A stretch of DNA of 64,000 nt from Paenibacillus chibensis (GCF_004001045.1 NZ_BIMK01000013.1:163404-227403); one strand, 5' to 3'. Counted from the first letter of the stretch, positions 9,515-19,779 are shown. Numbers and translations: made by a program. The notes: generated by a model from the sequence alone, not told the origin.

Positions 9515-10368
9515 TATTTTCCTTTCCTGGTCAGCTGGCCAAGGAGATCCCACTGTTCATCCGTCACTTGACGAAGATCGTTGAATTGTCCCGCCCCCTG
9601 AAGCCATTCGCCGCCATCGATCGTAATCACTTCACCATTAATATAAGCGGCATAATCCGAAATGAGGAAAGCGGCAAGATTGCCCAGTTCTTCTTTGTCG
9701 CCCACCCGTTTGAGGGGGATGCGATCCATCATTTTCTCTTCCAGCTCTGGTGTCGGCGACAAGCGCGACCAGGCGCCTTCTGTCGGAAAGGGTCCTGGAG
9801 CAATGGCCGCCTGGCGGATGCCATACTTGGCCCATTCAACTGCAAGCGAGCGGGTAAGGGCAAGAACGCCTGCCTTAGCAGCGGCGGAAGGCACGACATA
9901 CCCAGAACCGCTGGAAGCGTAAGTCGTTACGATATTAAGCATCATCCCTGGCCGTTTTTGCTCAATCCAGCGTTTCCCTACCTCCAGGGTAGCGTAGAAG
10001 GTACCGTGCAGTACAATATTGAGGACCGCGTCAACGGCTCGGGAAGACAGTCTTTCGGTGGGACTGATAAAGTTGCCTGCAGCGTTGTTCACCAGAACGT
10101 CTAACGCTCCGAAATGCTCCTCAACCGCATCAACAAGCGCGCTGATTTGATCGGGATCTCGGACATCGCAAGGCTTGTAAAACACACTGTAACCGCTTGC
10201 AGATAGCTCGGCGGATGTCTGCTTCAGCACTTCTTCACGGCGTCCAGTGATTGCAAGCTTGGCTCCAAGCTTCAGAAACTTTTCCCCCATGGCCCGGCCG
10301 AGCCCTGTTGCTCCTCCTGTGATCAATACGACTTTATCCTTCAGCAAATCACTCGAAAATGGCTCCAA
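9514..10368 (-). CDS. fadH: 2,4-dienoyl-CoA reductase (DECR-like SDR)
   Basis: An SDR of 284 aa. It has the Rossmann motif ITGGATGLGRAMG, NNAAGNFISPTERLS, and TTYASSGSGYVV followed by PSAAAKAG. The normal YxxxK motif is SxxxK (Ser161/Lys165), with the tyrosine moved 11 residues upstream (Tyr150). That is the arrangement I recall for mammalian mitochondrial DECR1, whose C-terminal FNDLRxVTxEQWD is also matched here. It would reduce dienoyl-CoA from polyunsaturated fatty acids with NADPH. The start is TTG at 10368, 8 nt after AAGGAGG; the open frame extends upstream without a better signal. It is the first gene of a two-gene unit with the ANT(6)-like gene. Confidence 0.88.
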   Translation of the reverse strand: MEPFSSDLLKDKVVLITGGATGLGRAMGEKFLKLGAKLAITGRREEVLKQTSAELSASGYSVFYKPCDVRDPDQISALVDAVEEHFGALDVLVNNAAGNFISPTERLSSRAVDAVLNIVLHGTFYATLEVGKRWIEQKRPGMMLNIVTTYASSGSGYVVPSAAAKAGVLALTRSLAVEWAKYGIRQAAIAPGPFPTEGAWSRLSPTPELEEKMMDRIPLKRVGDKEELGNLAAFLISDYAAYINGEVITIDGGEWLQGAGQFNDLRQVTDEQWDLLGQLTRKGK

Positions 10369-10597
10369 TACGAGAACCTCCTTGATTTGTGGTCTGGAAA
10401 TAATTAGAATACTTGTCTTAAATATAATAGAATTTCTGACAGCTGTATAGCATCGGAGCCGGTAATCGTTGAATTGAATTCTTTTCAACAAGGCAAGGGA
10501 AACGTACAATAGGTTCTAACATGAAAAGCATTCCTTCTTACGCTCCTGTTATTTTCTGAGTTGAGTTCACGACATCATTTTAGAAAGGGTTGAACTT

Positions 10598-11998
10598 ATG
10601 TCAGGGTTGAGCAACAAATGGGGCATACTGCAGGTCGTCAACATGGGGACGCTGATCTCTACGCTGGACGTCGGCATTGTTAATGTGTCCTTACCGGTGA
10701 TGGCCAGGCAATTTTCGGTAACACTAGCACAAATCCAGTGGGTGGCTACGGTGTACCTGTTGACGATGGTGATTCTGCTGCCATTTATGGGAAAGCTGTC
10801 GGACCGGATGGAACGAAGACAAATATACAGCTGGGGATTTTTTATTTTCGGTGTGGGCTCCTTAGGTATCGCAATTTCGCACAGCTTCCTTCTGCTCATG
10901 ATGTCCCGCTGTCTTCAAGGAATCGGCGCTACCATGATCATGGCTAACAGCCAGGCAATGGTCAGACATGCTTTTCCGGACCATGAGCGGGGCAGGGCAC
11001 TCGGATATAACGCGATCGTGATTTCGGTTGGAACGCTTTCCGGTCCGGCATTGGGCGGCCTCCTGCTGGAGGTGATGGATTGGACCTGGCTGTTTTGGAT
11101 CAACGTACCGATCTCGCTCGCGGCCTGCTGGCTGGGATTACGCTGGTTTCCGCGCGATGGCCAGACGTCTGCGAAAAGCCCTTGTGATTACCTTGGCACC
11201 TTCCTGTTGGGAGCAGGGGTCTGCCTGCTGATGCTGGCTGCCGAAGCTGTAAAGGATGGCTCGGTATCACTGAAAGTATGGCTGGAGGCTGGCATCGGTT
11301 GCTTGCTGTTATGTTTGCTGGTCGTACAGGCGCGAACAATTGATTACGGCATCATCGATCGCGAACTGTTCAGCCACCGAAAGGTATGGCTCGGGAATAC
11401 CGGCTCTTTGATCATCAATCTGGCGCAAACCGCAACGCTGATCCCGATTACCTTTTATCTGCAAAGCGAACTCGGTTTTTCCGCTTGGGGGACCGGGGCG
11501 CTGCTTATGCTGCAGCCGTTGGTCATGGGAATCGTTGCTCCGTTTGCAGGCTGGTTCAGAGACAAATACGGCGGGACATTCCCCATCAATGCGGGCGCGG
11601 TTCTATGCTCGGCCTCCATGCTGTTCGTGGTATGTATGCCGTCCGTCTCAGCTTGGAGCATCGGTCTTCATTTGGCGTTTTTTGGCATAGGCACGGGGTT
11701 ATTCCATGCCACCAATAATGCCGAGGTCATGAGTGCCGCGCCAGCGGAAAAAAGCAGTCTGGCAGGCAGCCTGCTGGCGCTTGTCCGTTATCTGGGGCAG
11801 ATCGTAGGCATCGGCCTCGCAACGCTGCTTGTTGGAACGATGGGCAGCCAGTCCCAGGCCCAAGAGAGCTTCGGAACGCCGCTGCGCGTGCTTTTCGGCA
11901 TATGCTGTATGTTATGTCTGGCTGTTGCCATATCCGGCCGCTATCTGCCAAAGGAAAAACCTCATCGCTCCGATATAACCGCTTCTTCATCCTCTTAA
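10598..11998 (+). CDS. MFS drug-exporter-like transporter (DHA2, ~14 TM)
   Basis: A 466-aa polytopic membrane protein. Early TM1 has the DHA2-type TLDVGIVNVSLPVMAR, and a motif-A-like GKLSDRMERRQIY follows TM2. SRCLQGIGATMIMANS and GTLSGPALGGLLLE (antiporter motif C) identify the EmrB/QacA-type MFS family. The start at 10598 is supported by AGAAAGGG. It is divergent from the dienoyl-CoA reductase operon across ~230 bp. The substrate is unknown. Confidence 0.85.
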   Translation: MSGLSNKWGILQVVNMGTLISTLDVGIVNVSLPVMARQFSVTLAQIQWVATVYLLTMVILLPFMGKLSDRMERRQIYSWGFFIFGVGSLGIAISHSFLLLMMSRCLQGIGATMIMANSQAMVRHAFPDHERGRALGYNAIVISVGTLSGPALGGLLLEVMDWTWLFWINVPISLAACWLGLRWFPRDGQTSAKSPCDYLGTFLLGAGVCLLMLAAEAVKDGSVSLKVWLEAGIGCLLLCLLVVQARTIDYGIIDRELFSHRKVWLGNTGSLIINLAQTATLIPITFYLQSELGFSAWGTGALLMLQPLVMGIVAPFAGWFRDKYGGTFPINAGAVLCSASMLFVVCMPSVSAWSIGLHLAFFGIGTGLFHATNNAEVMSAAPAEKSSLAGSLLALVRYLGQIVGIGLATLLVGTMGSQSQAQESFGTPLRVLFGICCMLCLAVAISGRYLPKEKPHRSDITASSSS

Positions 11999-12142
11999 AT
12001 CCAATGAGGAGCAAGATAAAACTTTACTGCATTCGTAAACGTTAGCTTGAACTTTGAACGATCTCGGGTAATAATGAATTGTTGATCCGATGAATTGCTT
12101 GTGAAGTTCTGAATATCAGCAGGAAACCGTAGAGGAGGGAAA

Positions 12143-12469
12143 ATGATGCCGACAATCGTTGTAGAGGGCCGCGGAACGCTTGAGATCGAGGAAGGTAAAA
12201 AGCTGGTTCTTGCGCTTGAGGATCACGGAGTCGACATCCTGCACCGCTGCGGCGGTAACGCGAGATGTACGACATGCCGCGTTGAAGTTCTGGAAGGTGA
12301 CGCGGGGCCGATGGGTGCAGCAGAAGCAGAGATTCTGGAGAAAAAAGGAATGTCTGAGCCGAATATCCGTCTATCATGCCAGATTCGCGTACATAGCGAT
12401 CTCACCGTAAAGCCGGTCATGACTGTATCCGAGACAGGTATGGATGCGGGAAAAAGACCGGAGGAGTAA
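12143..12469 (+). CDS. 2Fe-2S ferredoxin
   Basis: A plant-type ferredoxin of 108 aa. The cluster ligands are visible as HRCGGNARCTTCRVEV (C-x5-C-x2-C) with the fourth Cys in RLSCQIRV. Two in-frame ATGs (12143, 12146) follow GAGGAGGG; the first is used here. It stands alone between the MFS gene and a terminator and is a small soluble electron carrier whose partner is not evident nearby. Confidence 0.9.
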   Translation: MMPTIVVEGRGTLEIEEGKKLVLALEDHGVDILHRCGGNARCTTCRVEVLEGDAGPMGAAEAEILEKKGMSEPNIRLSCQIRVHSDLTVKPVMTVSETGMDAGKRPEE

Positions 12470-12486
12470 TTCATACACATGCAAGG

Positions 12487-12531
12487 AAAAGCGGCAGCCG
12501 CACTCTAGAAGAGAGGGCTTGCCGCTTTTTT
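12487..12531 (+). terminator. Terminator after the ferredoxin gene
   Basis: AAAAGCGGCAGCC and GGCTTGCCGCTTTTTT form a hairpin with a six-T run, 18 nt after the ferredoxin stop. Confidence 0.85.
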
Positions 12532-12616
12532 AGATTTCGGCGCAAGCCGATGAAGCCGCAGGGATTGCAGCAAAAGAATGCTCGTCATAAATTTCCTCTT
12601 CGTCTCATAGTCTATT

Positions 12617-12665
12617 GAAAAGAGACATGGCAGGATCGAACAGATTGGAATCTGCGATCCTGCCA
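12617..12665 (-). terminator. Probable terminator of the LPMO gene
   Basis: An 11-bp perfect inverted repeat (TGGCAGGATCG/CGATCCTGCCA, loop 16 nt) lies 77 nt past the LPMO stop on the minus strand, followed in that direction by TGTCTCTTTTC. The rest of 12532-12741 shows no gene. Confidence 0.6.
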
Positions 12666-12741
12666 GTCATAAAGTCCAATAAGAGTCCAATGGGTCCAAT
12701 ACCCGATAACTAAGTTTGCAAACTATACATTCGGTCGCTTC

Positions 12742-14094
12742 TTATTTCAGCAGCCACAGTGCCGGTACGTTCGGAGGCTCCCAACCCACGATGGACGTAT
12801 GAGGCTGACGGCATTCATAAGTAGCGCCATTATAAGTAACGAGGGTACCTGTGGTGTAAGACACATTCGGTGCCCATGGAGCGGCTGCCGAAGCTTGTGC
12901 GGTAGTCGCTGTTACTGCGTTGCTGTTCGCGGATTCGTTGCCCGCAGCGTCAATCGCGCGAACTGTAAATGTGTAAGAAGTATTGGCGGTCAGCCCGGTA
13001 GCGGTATAGGTTAACGTCGTGCCGGACACCGTACCAGCAAGCGCAGTGCCTTTGTAAATGCGGTAGCCTGTGACGCCTACGTTATCGGTTGAGGCATTCC
13101 AGGACAAGGCAATGGAAGAGGACGTTGGCGTGCCGCTCACCTGGAGATTCGATGGGGCGGTAGGCGCTGTCGTGTCCGCTGGTGCTGCGGTTGTCGTGAA
13201 GGTTGCCGCATTGCTGGCGGCCGAGGTGTTTCCGGCTGCATCAACGGCTTTCACCGTAAATGTATAAGCGGTGCCGGCCGTCAGACCGGATACATTATAG
13301 CTGAGCGTTGAACCGCTGGTCGTCGTTACAAGCGTAGATCCGTTGTACACCTTATATCCGGTCACGCCGACATTATCGGTCGATGCGCCCCAGGAAAGCG
13401 TTGCGCCCGTGCTAGTCACATTGGAGGCAGAAAGGTTCGAAGGAGCGGTCGGAGCCGTAGTATCCGCAGGCGTTCCGCCACCGCCGCCGAAGTCGACATC
13501 GATCACGTTATAGAATGCATTGGCGGTATCCGCGATTTCCCATACGGCAAGAATGACTTGATAGCCGGTTCTGCTAGGCACGGTACAAGTATCCGAGTAA
13601 GTTGCCGGCGGTTGACCCGTGTAATTCACGGAACAGAATGGCGTCAAATCAAAGGAATCACGGGTCAGAGGCGCATTCGGATTCCAGTTTTGCTTGGTGA
13701 TGTAGTACTTCCAGCTTGTCGTGGAATGTCTTGCCGTAATGTTCCAAGTGAACGTGTTGGTTCCTGGCGACATGCTGACTTTGGTCCAGCGGGTTGCCGA
13801 TTGCGCATCCAGGTCTGGGAAAGCTCCATTGGCGCTGGCGATTTTACCATCTTCAGGGCCTGCGGCCGGAAAACCCTTTTTGGCTTCAAGGCTTTGGGGC
13901 TCGTATTGAATCGAACCGCAGTTGGTGTTTGCACCGGTTTTGCACAAATATGCGCGGCTGCCAGGGGACTGCACATAACCATGCGCAGAAGCGCGATCCG
14001 CGATGATCAGCATCAGAGCGAACATAAACAGAAGTATTCCACCGGCCATCACCCATTTCATCAGCCTTTGATTCGGTAAACGAAGTGCTGTCAT
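12742..14094 (-). CDS. AA10 lytic polysaccharide monooxygenase with two FN3 and a CBM5/12
   Basis: A secreted copper monooxygenase of 450 aa. The signal peptide ends ...DRASA, so the mature protein begins [14 protein letters not shown]; His38 is the N-terminal copper-brace histidine, and the second is in [11 protein letters not shown]. The AA10 domain spans ~38-225, then a Gly-rich linker, two FN3 modules (~240-325 and ~335-420, each with TAPSNL...TDNVGVTGY) and a C-terminal chitin-binding CBM5/12 ([19 protein letters not shown]...GWEPP). The start at 14094 follows GGAGG; the frame is open further upstream but without an SD. The likely role is oxidative cleavage of crystalline chitin or cellulose. 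A cre-like site lies 186 bp upstream. Confidence 0.93.
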   Translation of the reverse strand: MTALRLPNQRLMKWVMAGGILLFMFALMLIIADRASAHGYVQSPGSRAYLCKTGANTNCGSIQYEPQSLEAKKGFPAAGPEDGKIASANGAFPDLDAQSATRWTKVSMSPGTNTFTWNITARHSTTSWKYYITKQNWNPNAPLTRDSFDLTPFCSVNYTGQPPATYSDTCTVPSRTGYQVILAVWEIADTANAFYNVIDVDFGGGGGTPADTTAPTAPSNLSASNVTSTGATLSWGASTDNVGVTGYKVYNGSTLVTTTSGSTLSYNVSGLTAGTAYTFTVKAVDAAGNTSAASNAATFTTTAAPADTTAPTAPSNLQVSGTPTSSSIALSWNASTDNVGVTGYRIYKGTALAGTVSGTTLTYTATGLTANTSYTFTVRAIDAAGNESANSNAVTATTAQASAAAPWAPNVSYTTGTLVTYNGATYECRQPHTSIVGWEPPNVPALWLLK

Positions 14095-14279
14095 ACTTAT
14101 ACCTCCTCCAATTTTTAGAAATATGTGCCTTTCCAAGCATGCTTGCAGCAAGGGCGATCGCAACACCTCCTTAAAATAAAAGCTACCCCGGATAGAAACG
14201 GCCCGCAGGGACTTAGGCGAAAATCTGCAGGTGTTCAAATGCTATATAAACTCCAAAATAGAGTCTATATAATTGACAA

Positions 14280-14293
14280 TAAAAGCGTTTACA
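14280..14293 (-). promoter_or_regulatory. Candidate cre (CcpA) site upstream of the LPMO gene
   Basis: TGTAAACGCTTTTA on the minus strand matches the Bacillus cre consensus TGWAANCGNTNWCA at 13 of 14 positions. The surrounding 14095-14728 gap is strongly AT-rich and otherwise shows no gene. Confidence 0.5.
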
Positions 14294-14728
14294 TAATGGG
14301 TTGCGGCGATGAAGGCTGCGAATAAATAAGATGAGTTCATTCAAGCGGATGCGAAGATCATAGAGTAGACCAGGAGATTGAAACGTCCACAGAAATATCA
14401 CATATAAATCTATAAATAGTAATAATTAGTATTGATAATATAAAAATAACGCATTCATGCGGACTCTACAATGATATAAAGCAACGATTTCCTACACTAA
14501 AAGACGATTTTGTGACATAAAGCGATTTCGATAGAAAAAAGGATTTACCATCATTTACAAGAAAACGTTTTATAAGGATAATGTTAAAGAAGTGATTTTT
14601 TTAACTCTGCCCAAAAGTAGGTTCCTTGCACAAGTTCAGTTTTTTTTGGTTTACGAAAAATAAATTATGTAAACAGATGATTTTCAAACATTATTCAAAC
14701 TAAAAAATATCAAACTATGAGGTATACA

Positions 14729-15973
14729 ATGAAAGAATGGAACAGATCTGCACGGCTCTTATTTGGCATCGGGTTTTCCAATCTGGGCAACTGGATTTAT
14801 TTCGTGGCCATAAACCTGCTTATTATTCAGATGACGGGCTCGGCGGCAGCCGTGGCCGGGTATTTCATTGTTAAGCCGGTCGCTATGCTATTGACGAATC
14901 TGTGGTCAGGCAGCATCATTGACCGCGTCAATATCCGCAAATTGATGATCGGCGTTGATGTAAGCAGGGGGCTGTTGATCGCGCTTATTCCGTGGCTGCC
15001 TTCGATGTGGATGATTTATGCAGTCACTTTTCTGATCAGCGTCATCGGCTCTTTTTTCGGACCGGCTTCGAATGTTTATATCACCAAGCTCGTACCGGAA
15101 AATCGCAGGCAGCGTTTCAACTCAGTGATGAGCATGACCAATTCCGGTGCTTTTTTGCTCGGACCGGCGATCTCAGGAATACTCATTCAATTGACGAACA
15201 CGACGTTCAGCATTCTGTTTAATGCGGCAAGCTTCATGGTCTGCGCATGTGTTATCGCCTTGCTGCCGGATGTACAAGTGAAGAGGCAGCAGCAGAGCGA
15301 GCCCGTACGTTGGCGCACCCTGTTGGATGATTGGCGTATCGTACTGCGTTTTGTGAAATCGGCATCATTTTTCACGAGCCTTTTTATTCTCATTCAGGTA
15401 GCGATGCTGATCGGATTCTCCATTGACTCTCAGGAAGCCACATATATCCGGATGCATCTGAAATTGTCTGAGCAAGCGTATGGGAACCTGCTGAGCTTGA
15501 CGGGCGTCGGTTCGTTATTAGGCTCGTTCACTGCTACACTGCTGGCTAAAAGGGTGTCCTATCGCATGTTTATCAGTACAGGCCTTGGCGTAACGGCTGT
15601 ATGCTATCTCTGGTTTTATGCATCGTCCGGGTTTCTGTCGGCCACGGCAGCTTTCATGGTGCTGGGGTTTGCGATGTCTTTTGCCAGCTCGGGTTACGCA
15701 ACCTTCTTCCAAACGCATGTTCCGACGGCCATCATGGGACGGTTCGGAAGCTTATCGGATATGACGCAAAGCATCATCTCCATCGTGCTAACCCTTACGG
15801 TCGGAGTCCTTTCGGAGGCATTCTCCGTTCAGCTCGTGTGCTGCATCGCAGCGGGTATAGGCGTTGCGGTCTGTGTCGCTTTAGCAGCGAGATCCTTTTC
15901 AGCATCGGGCACCCGCTTTTTCCATCACAAAACAGAGTCTATGACGGTGAATGGAGCGGATATCGGAGCTTGA
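14729..15973 (+). CDS. MFS transporter (12 TM)
   Basis: A 414-aa MFS protein with TM1 FGIGFSNLGNWIYFVAINLL, motif-A-like SGSIIDRVNIRKLMIG after TM2, and MSMTNSGAFLLGPAISG around TM5. The pattern resembles the macrolide-efflux/enterobactin-exporter-like MFS branch. ATG 14729 is preferred because GAGG lies 6 nt upstream; ATG 14717 four codons earlier is possible. It is followed by its own terminator. Substrate unknown. Confidence 0.8.
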   Translation: MKEWNRSARLLFGIGFSNLGNWIYFVAINLLIIQMTGSAAAVAGYFIVKPVAMLLTNLWSGSIIDRVNIRKLMIGVDVSRGLLIALIPWLPSMWMIYAVTFLISVIGSFFGPASNVYITKLVPENRRQRFNSVMSMTNSGAFLLGPAISGILIQLTNTTFSILFNAASFMVCACVIALLPDVQVKRQQQSEPVRWRTLLDDWRIVLRFVKSASFFTSLFILIQVAMLIGFSIDSQEATYIRMHLKLSEQAYGNLLSLTGVGSLLGSFTATLLAKRVSYRMFISTGLGVTAVCYLWFYASSGFLSATAAFMVLGFAMSFASSGYATFFQTHVPTAIMGRFGSLSDMTQSIISIVLTLTVGVLSEAFSVQLVCCIAAGIGVAVCVALAARSFSASGTRFFHHKTESMTVNGADIGA

Positions 15974-16004
15974 AGCGTAAGAGCAAAAATACGGGGGATG
16001 GAAG

Positions 16005-16041
16005 ATACCTTTCGGGCGAACCGGAAGGTATTTTTGTTTTC
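16005..16041 (+). terminator. Terminator after the MFS gene
   Basis: GATACCTTTCGG and CCGGAAGGTATTTTT form a hairpin with a T tail, about 30 nt after the MFS stop. Confidence 0.8.
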
Positions 16042-16138
16042 TTTATTCATTTGAAAGATCTTCAGATAGTCAAAATACGCCCATAAAAGTAAAAAATGAG
16101 GTATTTCGAATTTGAAAAAAGTAGCTTATATTACGTTT

Positions 16139-16152
16139 TGTAAGCGCTATTA
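16139..16152 (+). promoter_or_regulatory. Candidate cre site upstream of the sialidase gene
   Basis: TGTAAGCGCTATTA matches the cre consensus at 13 of 14 positions (T instead of C at position 13) and lies 85 bp before the sialidase start, a typical position for CcpA repression. Confidence 0.5.
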
Positions 16153-16236
16153 TGAAACTTTACAAGAAAGGAGGACATGTCGTAATCATCGAGTCTTGCA
16201 CAGCCATTCTAAACATGAAAAGGAGTCCTGCCGCTC

Positions 16237-18426
16237 ATGAAATCCGGTATGATGCTGCGATTGTTGTTAAGTGTCAGTCTGTTTGCAAGCAGTATGATCG
16301 GAGGAAGCCACATGGCGAAAGCTTTGCCGTCTTCCGGTCTGGTTTTGGATTATGCGCTAAACCGGGCTTTTAACGGAACGAGTGATTTTGTCGATAAAAC
16401 GGCCGATCTGGGCATGGTTTCCGGTTTGACCGAAGGCTCCATTGCCGTGAAATTCAAAACAGCCAGCACGGCCCAGGCCAAAACCTTTCTCAGCGGGTCG
16501 GACACCTCGGATCCATCAAGCAATATTTCGTTTACGATGAACAACGGGACGGTTTACTTTGAAAACCGAGAGAACGGAACTTACGCGACCCGTCTCAGCG
16601 CTACTGGCACTTACAATGACGGGAATTGGCACACGGCCGTCCTTACGGTGAACAGCTCGGGAACCAAAATTTACGTGGATGGGATGGTCAAGGGGACGGA
16701 AGCCTCTACCGCCTTTTTTACGAATGTGACGAACCTGAACGGATTGTGGGTCGGCAAAAACGTGGATAACGGCGGCAGCCAGTGGTTTTACGGAGGGGAG
16801 ATGGATTATCTGAAAGTATATCATCGTGCTCTCACAGACACGGAAGCCCAGCAGCTCGCAGGGATATTGCCGGATACGGCAGTATCCTATACGATCAACC
16901 AAACCTTTAACGGAACGAGTGATTTTGTCGATAAAACCTCTGACTTAGGCACCGTATCCGGATTAACTCAAGGCGCGATCGCCGTTAAATTCAAAAGCTC
17001 AAGCACGGCGCAGGCCAAGACTTTCCTGAGCGCATCCGATACATCGGACCCATCTAGCAATATTTCGTTTACGATGAATAACGGTACGGTGTACTTCGAG
17101 AACCGGGAGAAAGGAACATATGCGACCCGCCTTAGTGCTGCTGGAACCTATAATGACGGGAAATGGCATACCGCAGTTTTAAATGTAGATAATTCGGGCA
17201 GTAAAATTTATGTGGATGGTTATGAACAGGCATCCTCTTCTTCAAGGGCATTCTTCACAAATGTGACGAACCTGAATGGCATGTGGATTGGCAAAAATGT
17301 CGACAATGGCGGCAATCAGTGGTTTTATGCGGGGGAGATGGATTTCCTGAATGTGTACAATACACCTTTAACCGATCCGCAAATCAAGCAAATCAGCAGC
17401 AAGTTCGAAGATAACATCCTATTCGACATCAACGATGGAAAGGGCTATACCCAATACCGCATTCCAAGCATCGCCGTCATGGCGGACGGGACCGTGCTGG
17501 TTGCCGTGGAAGGACGCTCGGGAGATGATCAGAGCCCGACGGATATTGTGCTTCGGCGCAGTACGGACGGAGGAAAGACCTTTTCGGATAATATCATCCT
17601 CGCACCGGGCAAATCACAGGGTTATGCGGAAATGAATCCCATGCTGCTGGCAGAAAATACGGGCAGTACCGTTCATTTGCTCTGGAGCCGGTGGAAGTGG
17701 GGCAGCTGTCAATATTTTATCCGCACAAGCCATGACAACGGGGTGACATGGGATGAAGCCCGGGATATCTCCAACGTGCTGGACGCCTACAAAAACCCTT
17801 CCAACCCGAATTACTTCGCGAATCTCTCCGGAGCGGGCATGGGACCGGGTCACGGGATACAGCTGAAGGACGGGACGCTGATGGTACCGATTTATTTTAC
17901 GACGCCGAATTGGTCGAACAGCACCGTTGCCACGATCTACAGCAATGACGGCGGTGCAACGTGGCAGGCAGGCACCAAAGTGCCGAATCCAACCGGCTAT
18001 ACGAAAATACATGAAAACATGATGGTTCAGCTCTCGAATGGGAGCCTGATGACGAATATGCGGAATCCGAGCACCCGCAACCGGGCGGTGTCCACGGCCA
18101 GCGGCGTAACCGGTACCTGGACAACACCATACTCCGATCAGGTCCTGATCGATCCGGTTTGCCAAGCAAGCATACAGCGGTACGACGATTCCACCATTTT
18201 GTTCACCAATGCAGCGAGCACATCATCACGAACGCATATGACCATCCGCATGAGTAACGATGACGGCGCCACCTGGTATAAATCCAAGGAAATATATGCA
18301 GGCACCAATGGATATTCGGATATCGGCGTGAGCCCCGACAAGAGTATATACGTATTCTACGAGAAGCCGGCTGCACAAAAAATATCGCTGGCCATTTTCA
18401 ACAAGGCTTGGGTTGAGGCTCCATAA
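16237..18426 (+). CDS. Secreted sialidase (GH33-like) with two tandem LamG-type lectin domains
   Basis: An exported exo-sialidase of 729 aa. The signal peptide is residues ~1-29 ([12 protein letters not shown], ending MAKA). Two nearly identical concanavalin-like domains occupy ~45-210 and ~222-390, each beginning [11 protein letters not shown] and containing [20 protein letters not shown]. The catalytic propeller (~395-729) has [21 protein letters not shown] (RIP motif with the first arginines), Asp boxes [24 protein letters not shown] and SNDDGATW, and the C-terminal NGYSDIGV...YVFYE with the likely nucleophilic Tyr. It removes terminal sialic acids from glycans; the lectin domains probably target it. 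The start has GAAAAGGAG upstream. Confidence 0.9.
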   Translation: MKSGMMLRLLLSVSLFASSMIGGSHMAKALPSSGLVLDYALNRAFNGTSDFVDKTADLGMVSGLTEGSIAVKFKTASTAQAKTFLSGSDTSDPSSNISFTMNNGTVYFENRENGTYATRLSATGTYNDGNWHTAVLTVNSSGTKIYVDGMVKGTEASTAFFTNVTNLNGLWVGKNVDNGGSQWFYGGEMDYLKVYHRALTDTEAQQLAGILPDTAVSYTINQTFNGTSDFVDKTSDLGTVSGLTQGAIAVKFKSSSTAQAKTFLSASDTSDPSSNISFTMNNGTVYFENREKGTYATRLSAAGTYNDGKWHTAVLNVDNSGSKIYVDGYEQASSSSRAFFTNVTNLNGMWIGKNVDNGGNQWFYAGEMDFLNVYNTPLTDPQIKQISSKFEDNILFDINDGKGYTQYRIPSIAVMADGTVLVAVEGRSGDDQSPTDIVLRRSTDGGKTFSDNIILAPGKSQGYAEMNPMLLAENTGSTVHLLWSRWKWGSCQYFIRTSHDNGVTWDEARDISNVLDAYKNPSNPNYFANLSGAGMGPGHGIQLKDGTLMVPIYFTTPNWSNSTVATIYSNDGGATWQAGTKVPNPTGYTKIHENMMVQLSNGSLMTNMRNPSTRNRAVSTASGVTGTWTTPYSDQVLIDPVCQASIQRYDDSTILFTNAASTSSRTHMTIRMSNDDGATWYKSKEIYAGTNGYSDIGVSPDKSIYVFYEKPAAQKISLAIFNKAWVEAP
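16360..17400 (+). repeat. Tandem duplication encoding the two lectin domains
   Basis: Two ~500-bp units (roughly 16360-16860 and 16890-17400) are strongly similar at DNA level, including a 29-base identical stretch starting near 16372 and 16909. This is an internal gene duplication. Confidence 0.8.
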
Positions 18427-18450
18427 GAGCGTCATAATAATAAAGACAAT

Positions 18451-18482
18451 GCCGTTTTGCAGAAATGCAGAGCGGCTTTTGG
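18451..18482 (+). terminator. Terminator after the sialidase gene
   Basis: GCCGTTTTGC and GCAGAGCGGC pair over 10 bp (two G-U) around a 6-nt loop and are followed by TTTT. Confidence 0.75.
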
Positions 18483-18622
18483 CTGTTTTGGAGGAGCTTC
18501 GCGCATGCGGTTTCAAGCCGTTCGTACGCGTAAACTTGTTCAACCGCAAATTTCGAGCTATAATATACCAGTGTATTTATAAGACCGAGCATAGAATCAA
18601 TAGCGAAAGAGAGCGGAAAAGT

Positions 18623-19348
18623 ATGGGTCGTAAATGGAATAATATCAAGGAAAAGAAAGCTTCGAAAGACGCAAATACAAGTCGTATATATGCCAAGTTT
18701 GGCCGCGAAATTTACGTGGTTGCCAAGCAGGGCGAGCCGGATCCGGAATCCAACCGCGCATTGAAGGTCGTTCTGGAACGCGCCAAAACCTACAACGTAC
18801 CGAAGGCCATCATTGACCGTGCGCTGGAAAAAGCCAGAGGCAATTCGGATGAAGTGTATGACGAGCTTCGTTACGAGGGCTTTGGACCGAACGGATCGAT
18901 GGTCATCGTGGACGCGCTCACGAACAACGTGAACCGTACGGCTTCCGAAGTGCGCTCCACATTCAGCAAAAACGGCGGCAACCTCGGCGTCAGCGGCTCC
19001 GTCGCTTACATGTTCGATCAAACGGCAGTGATCGGTATTGAAGGCAAATCGGCTGATGAAGTGCTTGAGCTGATGATGGAAGCGGACGTTGACGTACGCG
19101 ACATCGTGGAAGAAGATGAGGCGGTTATCGTATATGCCGAGCCGGATCAATTCCAGGCGGTTCAGGAAGCGTTCAAATCCGTTGGCATCAACGAATTTAC
19201 CGTAGCCGAATTGACGATGCTTCCGCAAACCTTCGTGACCATCCCAGAGGATGCACAAGCACAGTTCGAGAAGCTGATCGATACGCTGGAGGATCTGGAA
19301 GACGTTCAGCAGGTCTATCATAACGTGGAGTTCGAAGACGAAGGTTGA
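18623..19348 (+). CDS. YebC/PmpR-family protein
   Basis: A conserved 241-aa protein: [20 protein letters not shown] at the N-terminus (the MGRKWxNIKxKKA form of the family), [25 protein letters not shown], and a C-terminal acidic helical region. YebC proteins are described as DNA-binding transcriptional regulators and, more recently, as translation factors helping ribosomes at proline stretches; which applies here is not visible. The open frame extends 70 codons upstream, but that part has no family similarity and crosses the sialidase terminator, so ATG 18623 is used. Its SD is weak (GAGAGCGG). Confidence 0.92.
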   Translation: MGRKWNNIKEKKASKDANTSRIYAKFGREIYVVAKQGEPDPESNRALKVVLERAKTYNVPKAIIDRALEKARGNSDEVYDELRYEGFGPNGSMVIVDALTNNVNRTASEVRSTFSKNGGNLGVSGSVAYMFDQTAVIGIEGKSADEVLELMMEADVDVRDIVEEDEAVIVYAEPDQFQAVQEAFKSVGINEFTVAELTMLPQTFVTIPEDAQAQFEKLIDTLEDLEDVQQVYHNVEFEDEG

Positions 19349-19384
19349 TCCTGGGCAAACATTTATCGATTCGGTAAAAAATTA

Positions 19385-19434
19385 AAAAAGATCTGTTTTC
19401 TCATTCCAATCGGAAAGAGAAGCAGATCTTTTTT
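19385..19434 (+). terminator. Terminator after yebC
   Basis: AAAAAAGATCTG...TTCTC and GAGAAGCAGATCTTTTTT form a long hairpin with A and T flanks, so it can also serve the convergent gene at 19451. Confidence 0.85.
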
Positions 19435-19450
19435 GTGCTTATGAAGTTGG

Positions 19451-19759
19451 CTAGTCCAGCACATTCATCGATGCGATATGATCTCTCGTCTCCTTCGTAC
19501 CAAGGTCGTAAAGCATACGATATATATTTTTCAAATCGCGTTCATATAGGTCGTTATCGTTGTCATAATGCTCAGGAATGCCGGGATAGTGCATGCGGAA
19601 ATAGGTTTCCATATCAAAATGATACATGGAATGGAACAAGTCGCGAAGCTGCGTGATTTCCTCCGGGGTCGCCTCGACAACCAGCTCATAAGGAGCTTCA
19701 TCTTGGCGTTCTGAGATATATCGGGATTGGACCGAAATATAATACGTTTTTTTATCCAC
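19451..19759 (-). CDS. Hypothetical protein, 102 aa
   Basis: I do not recognise this family. The product is 102 aa, acidic and rich in Tyr, Asp and Glu (MDKKTYYISVQSRYISER; PEHYDNDNDLYERDLKN), with no signal peptide or membrane segment. The start has AGGAGGATG 7-12 nt upstream. It follows the small membrane protein gene at 19780 by 20 nt, suggesting a two-gene unit. The N-terminal beta-strand pattern followed by a helix is compatible with a small cytosolic regulatory or spore-associated protein, but that is only a guess. Confidence 0.7.
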   Translation of the reverse strand: MDKKTYYISVQSRYISERQDEAPYELVVEATPEEITQLRDLFHSMYHFDMETYFRMHYPGIPEHYDNDNDLYERDLKNIYRMLYDLGTKETRDHIASMNVLD

Positions 19760-19779
19760 GAAGACATCCTCCTGACGAT

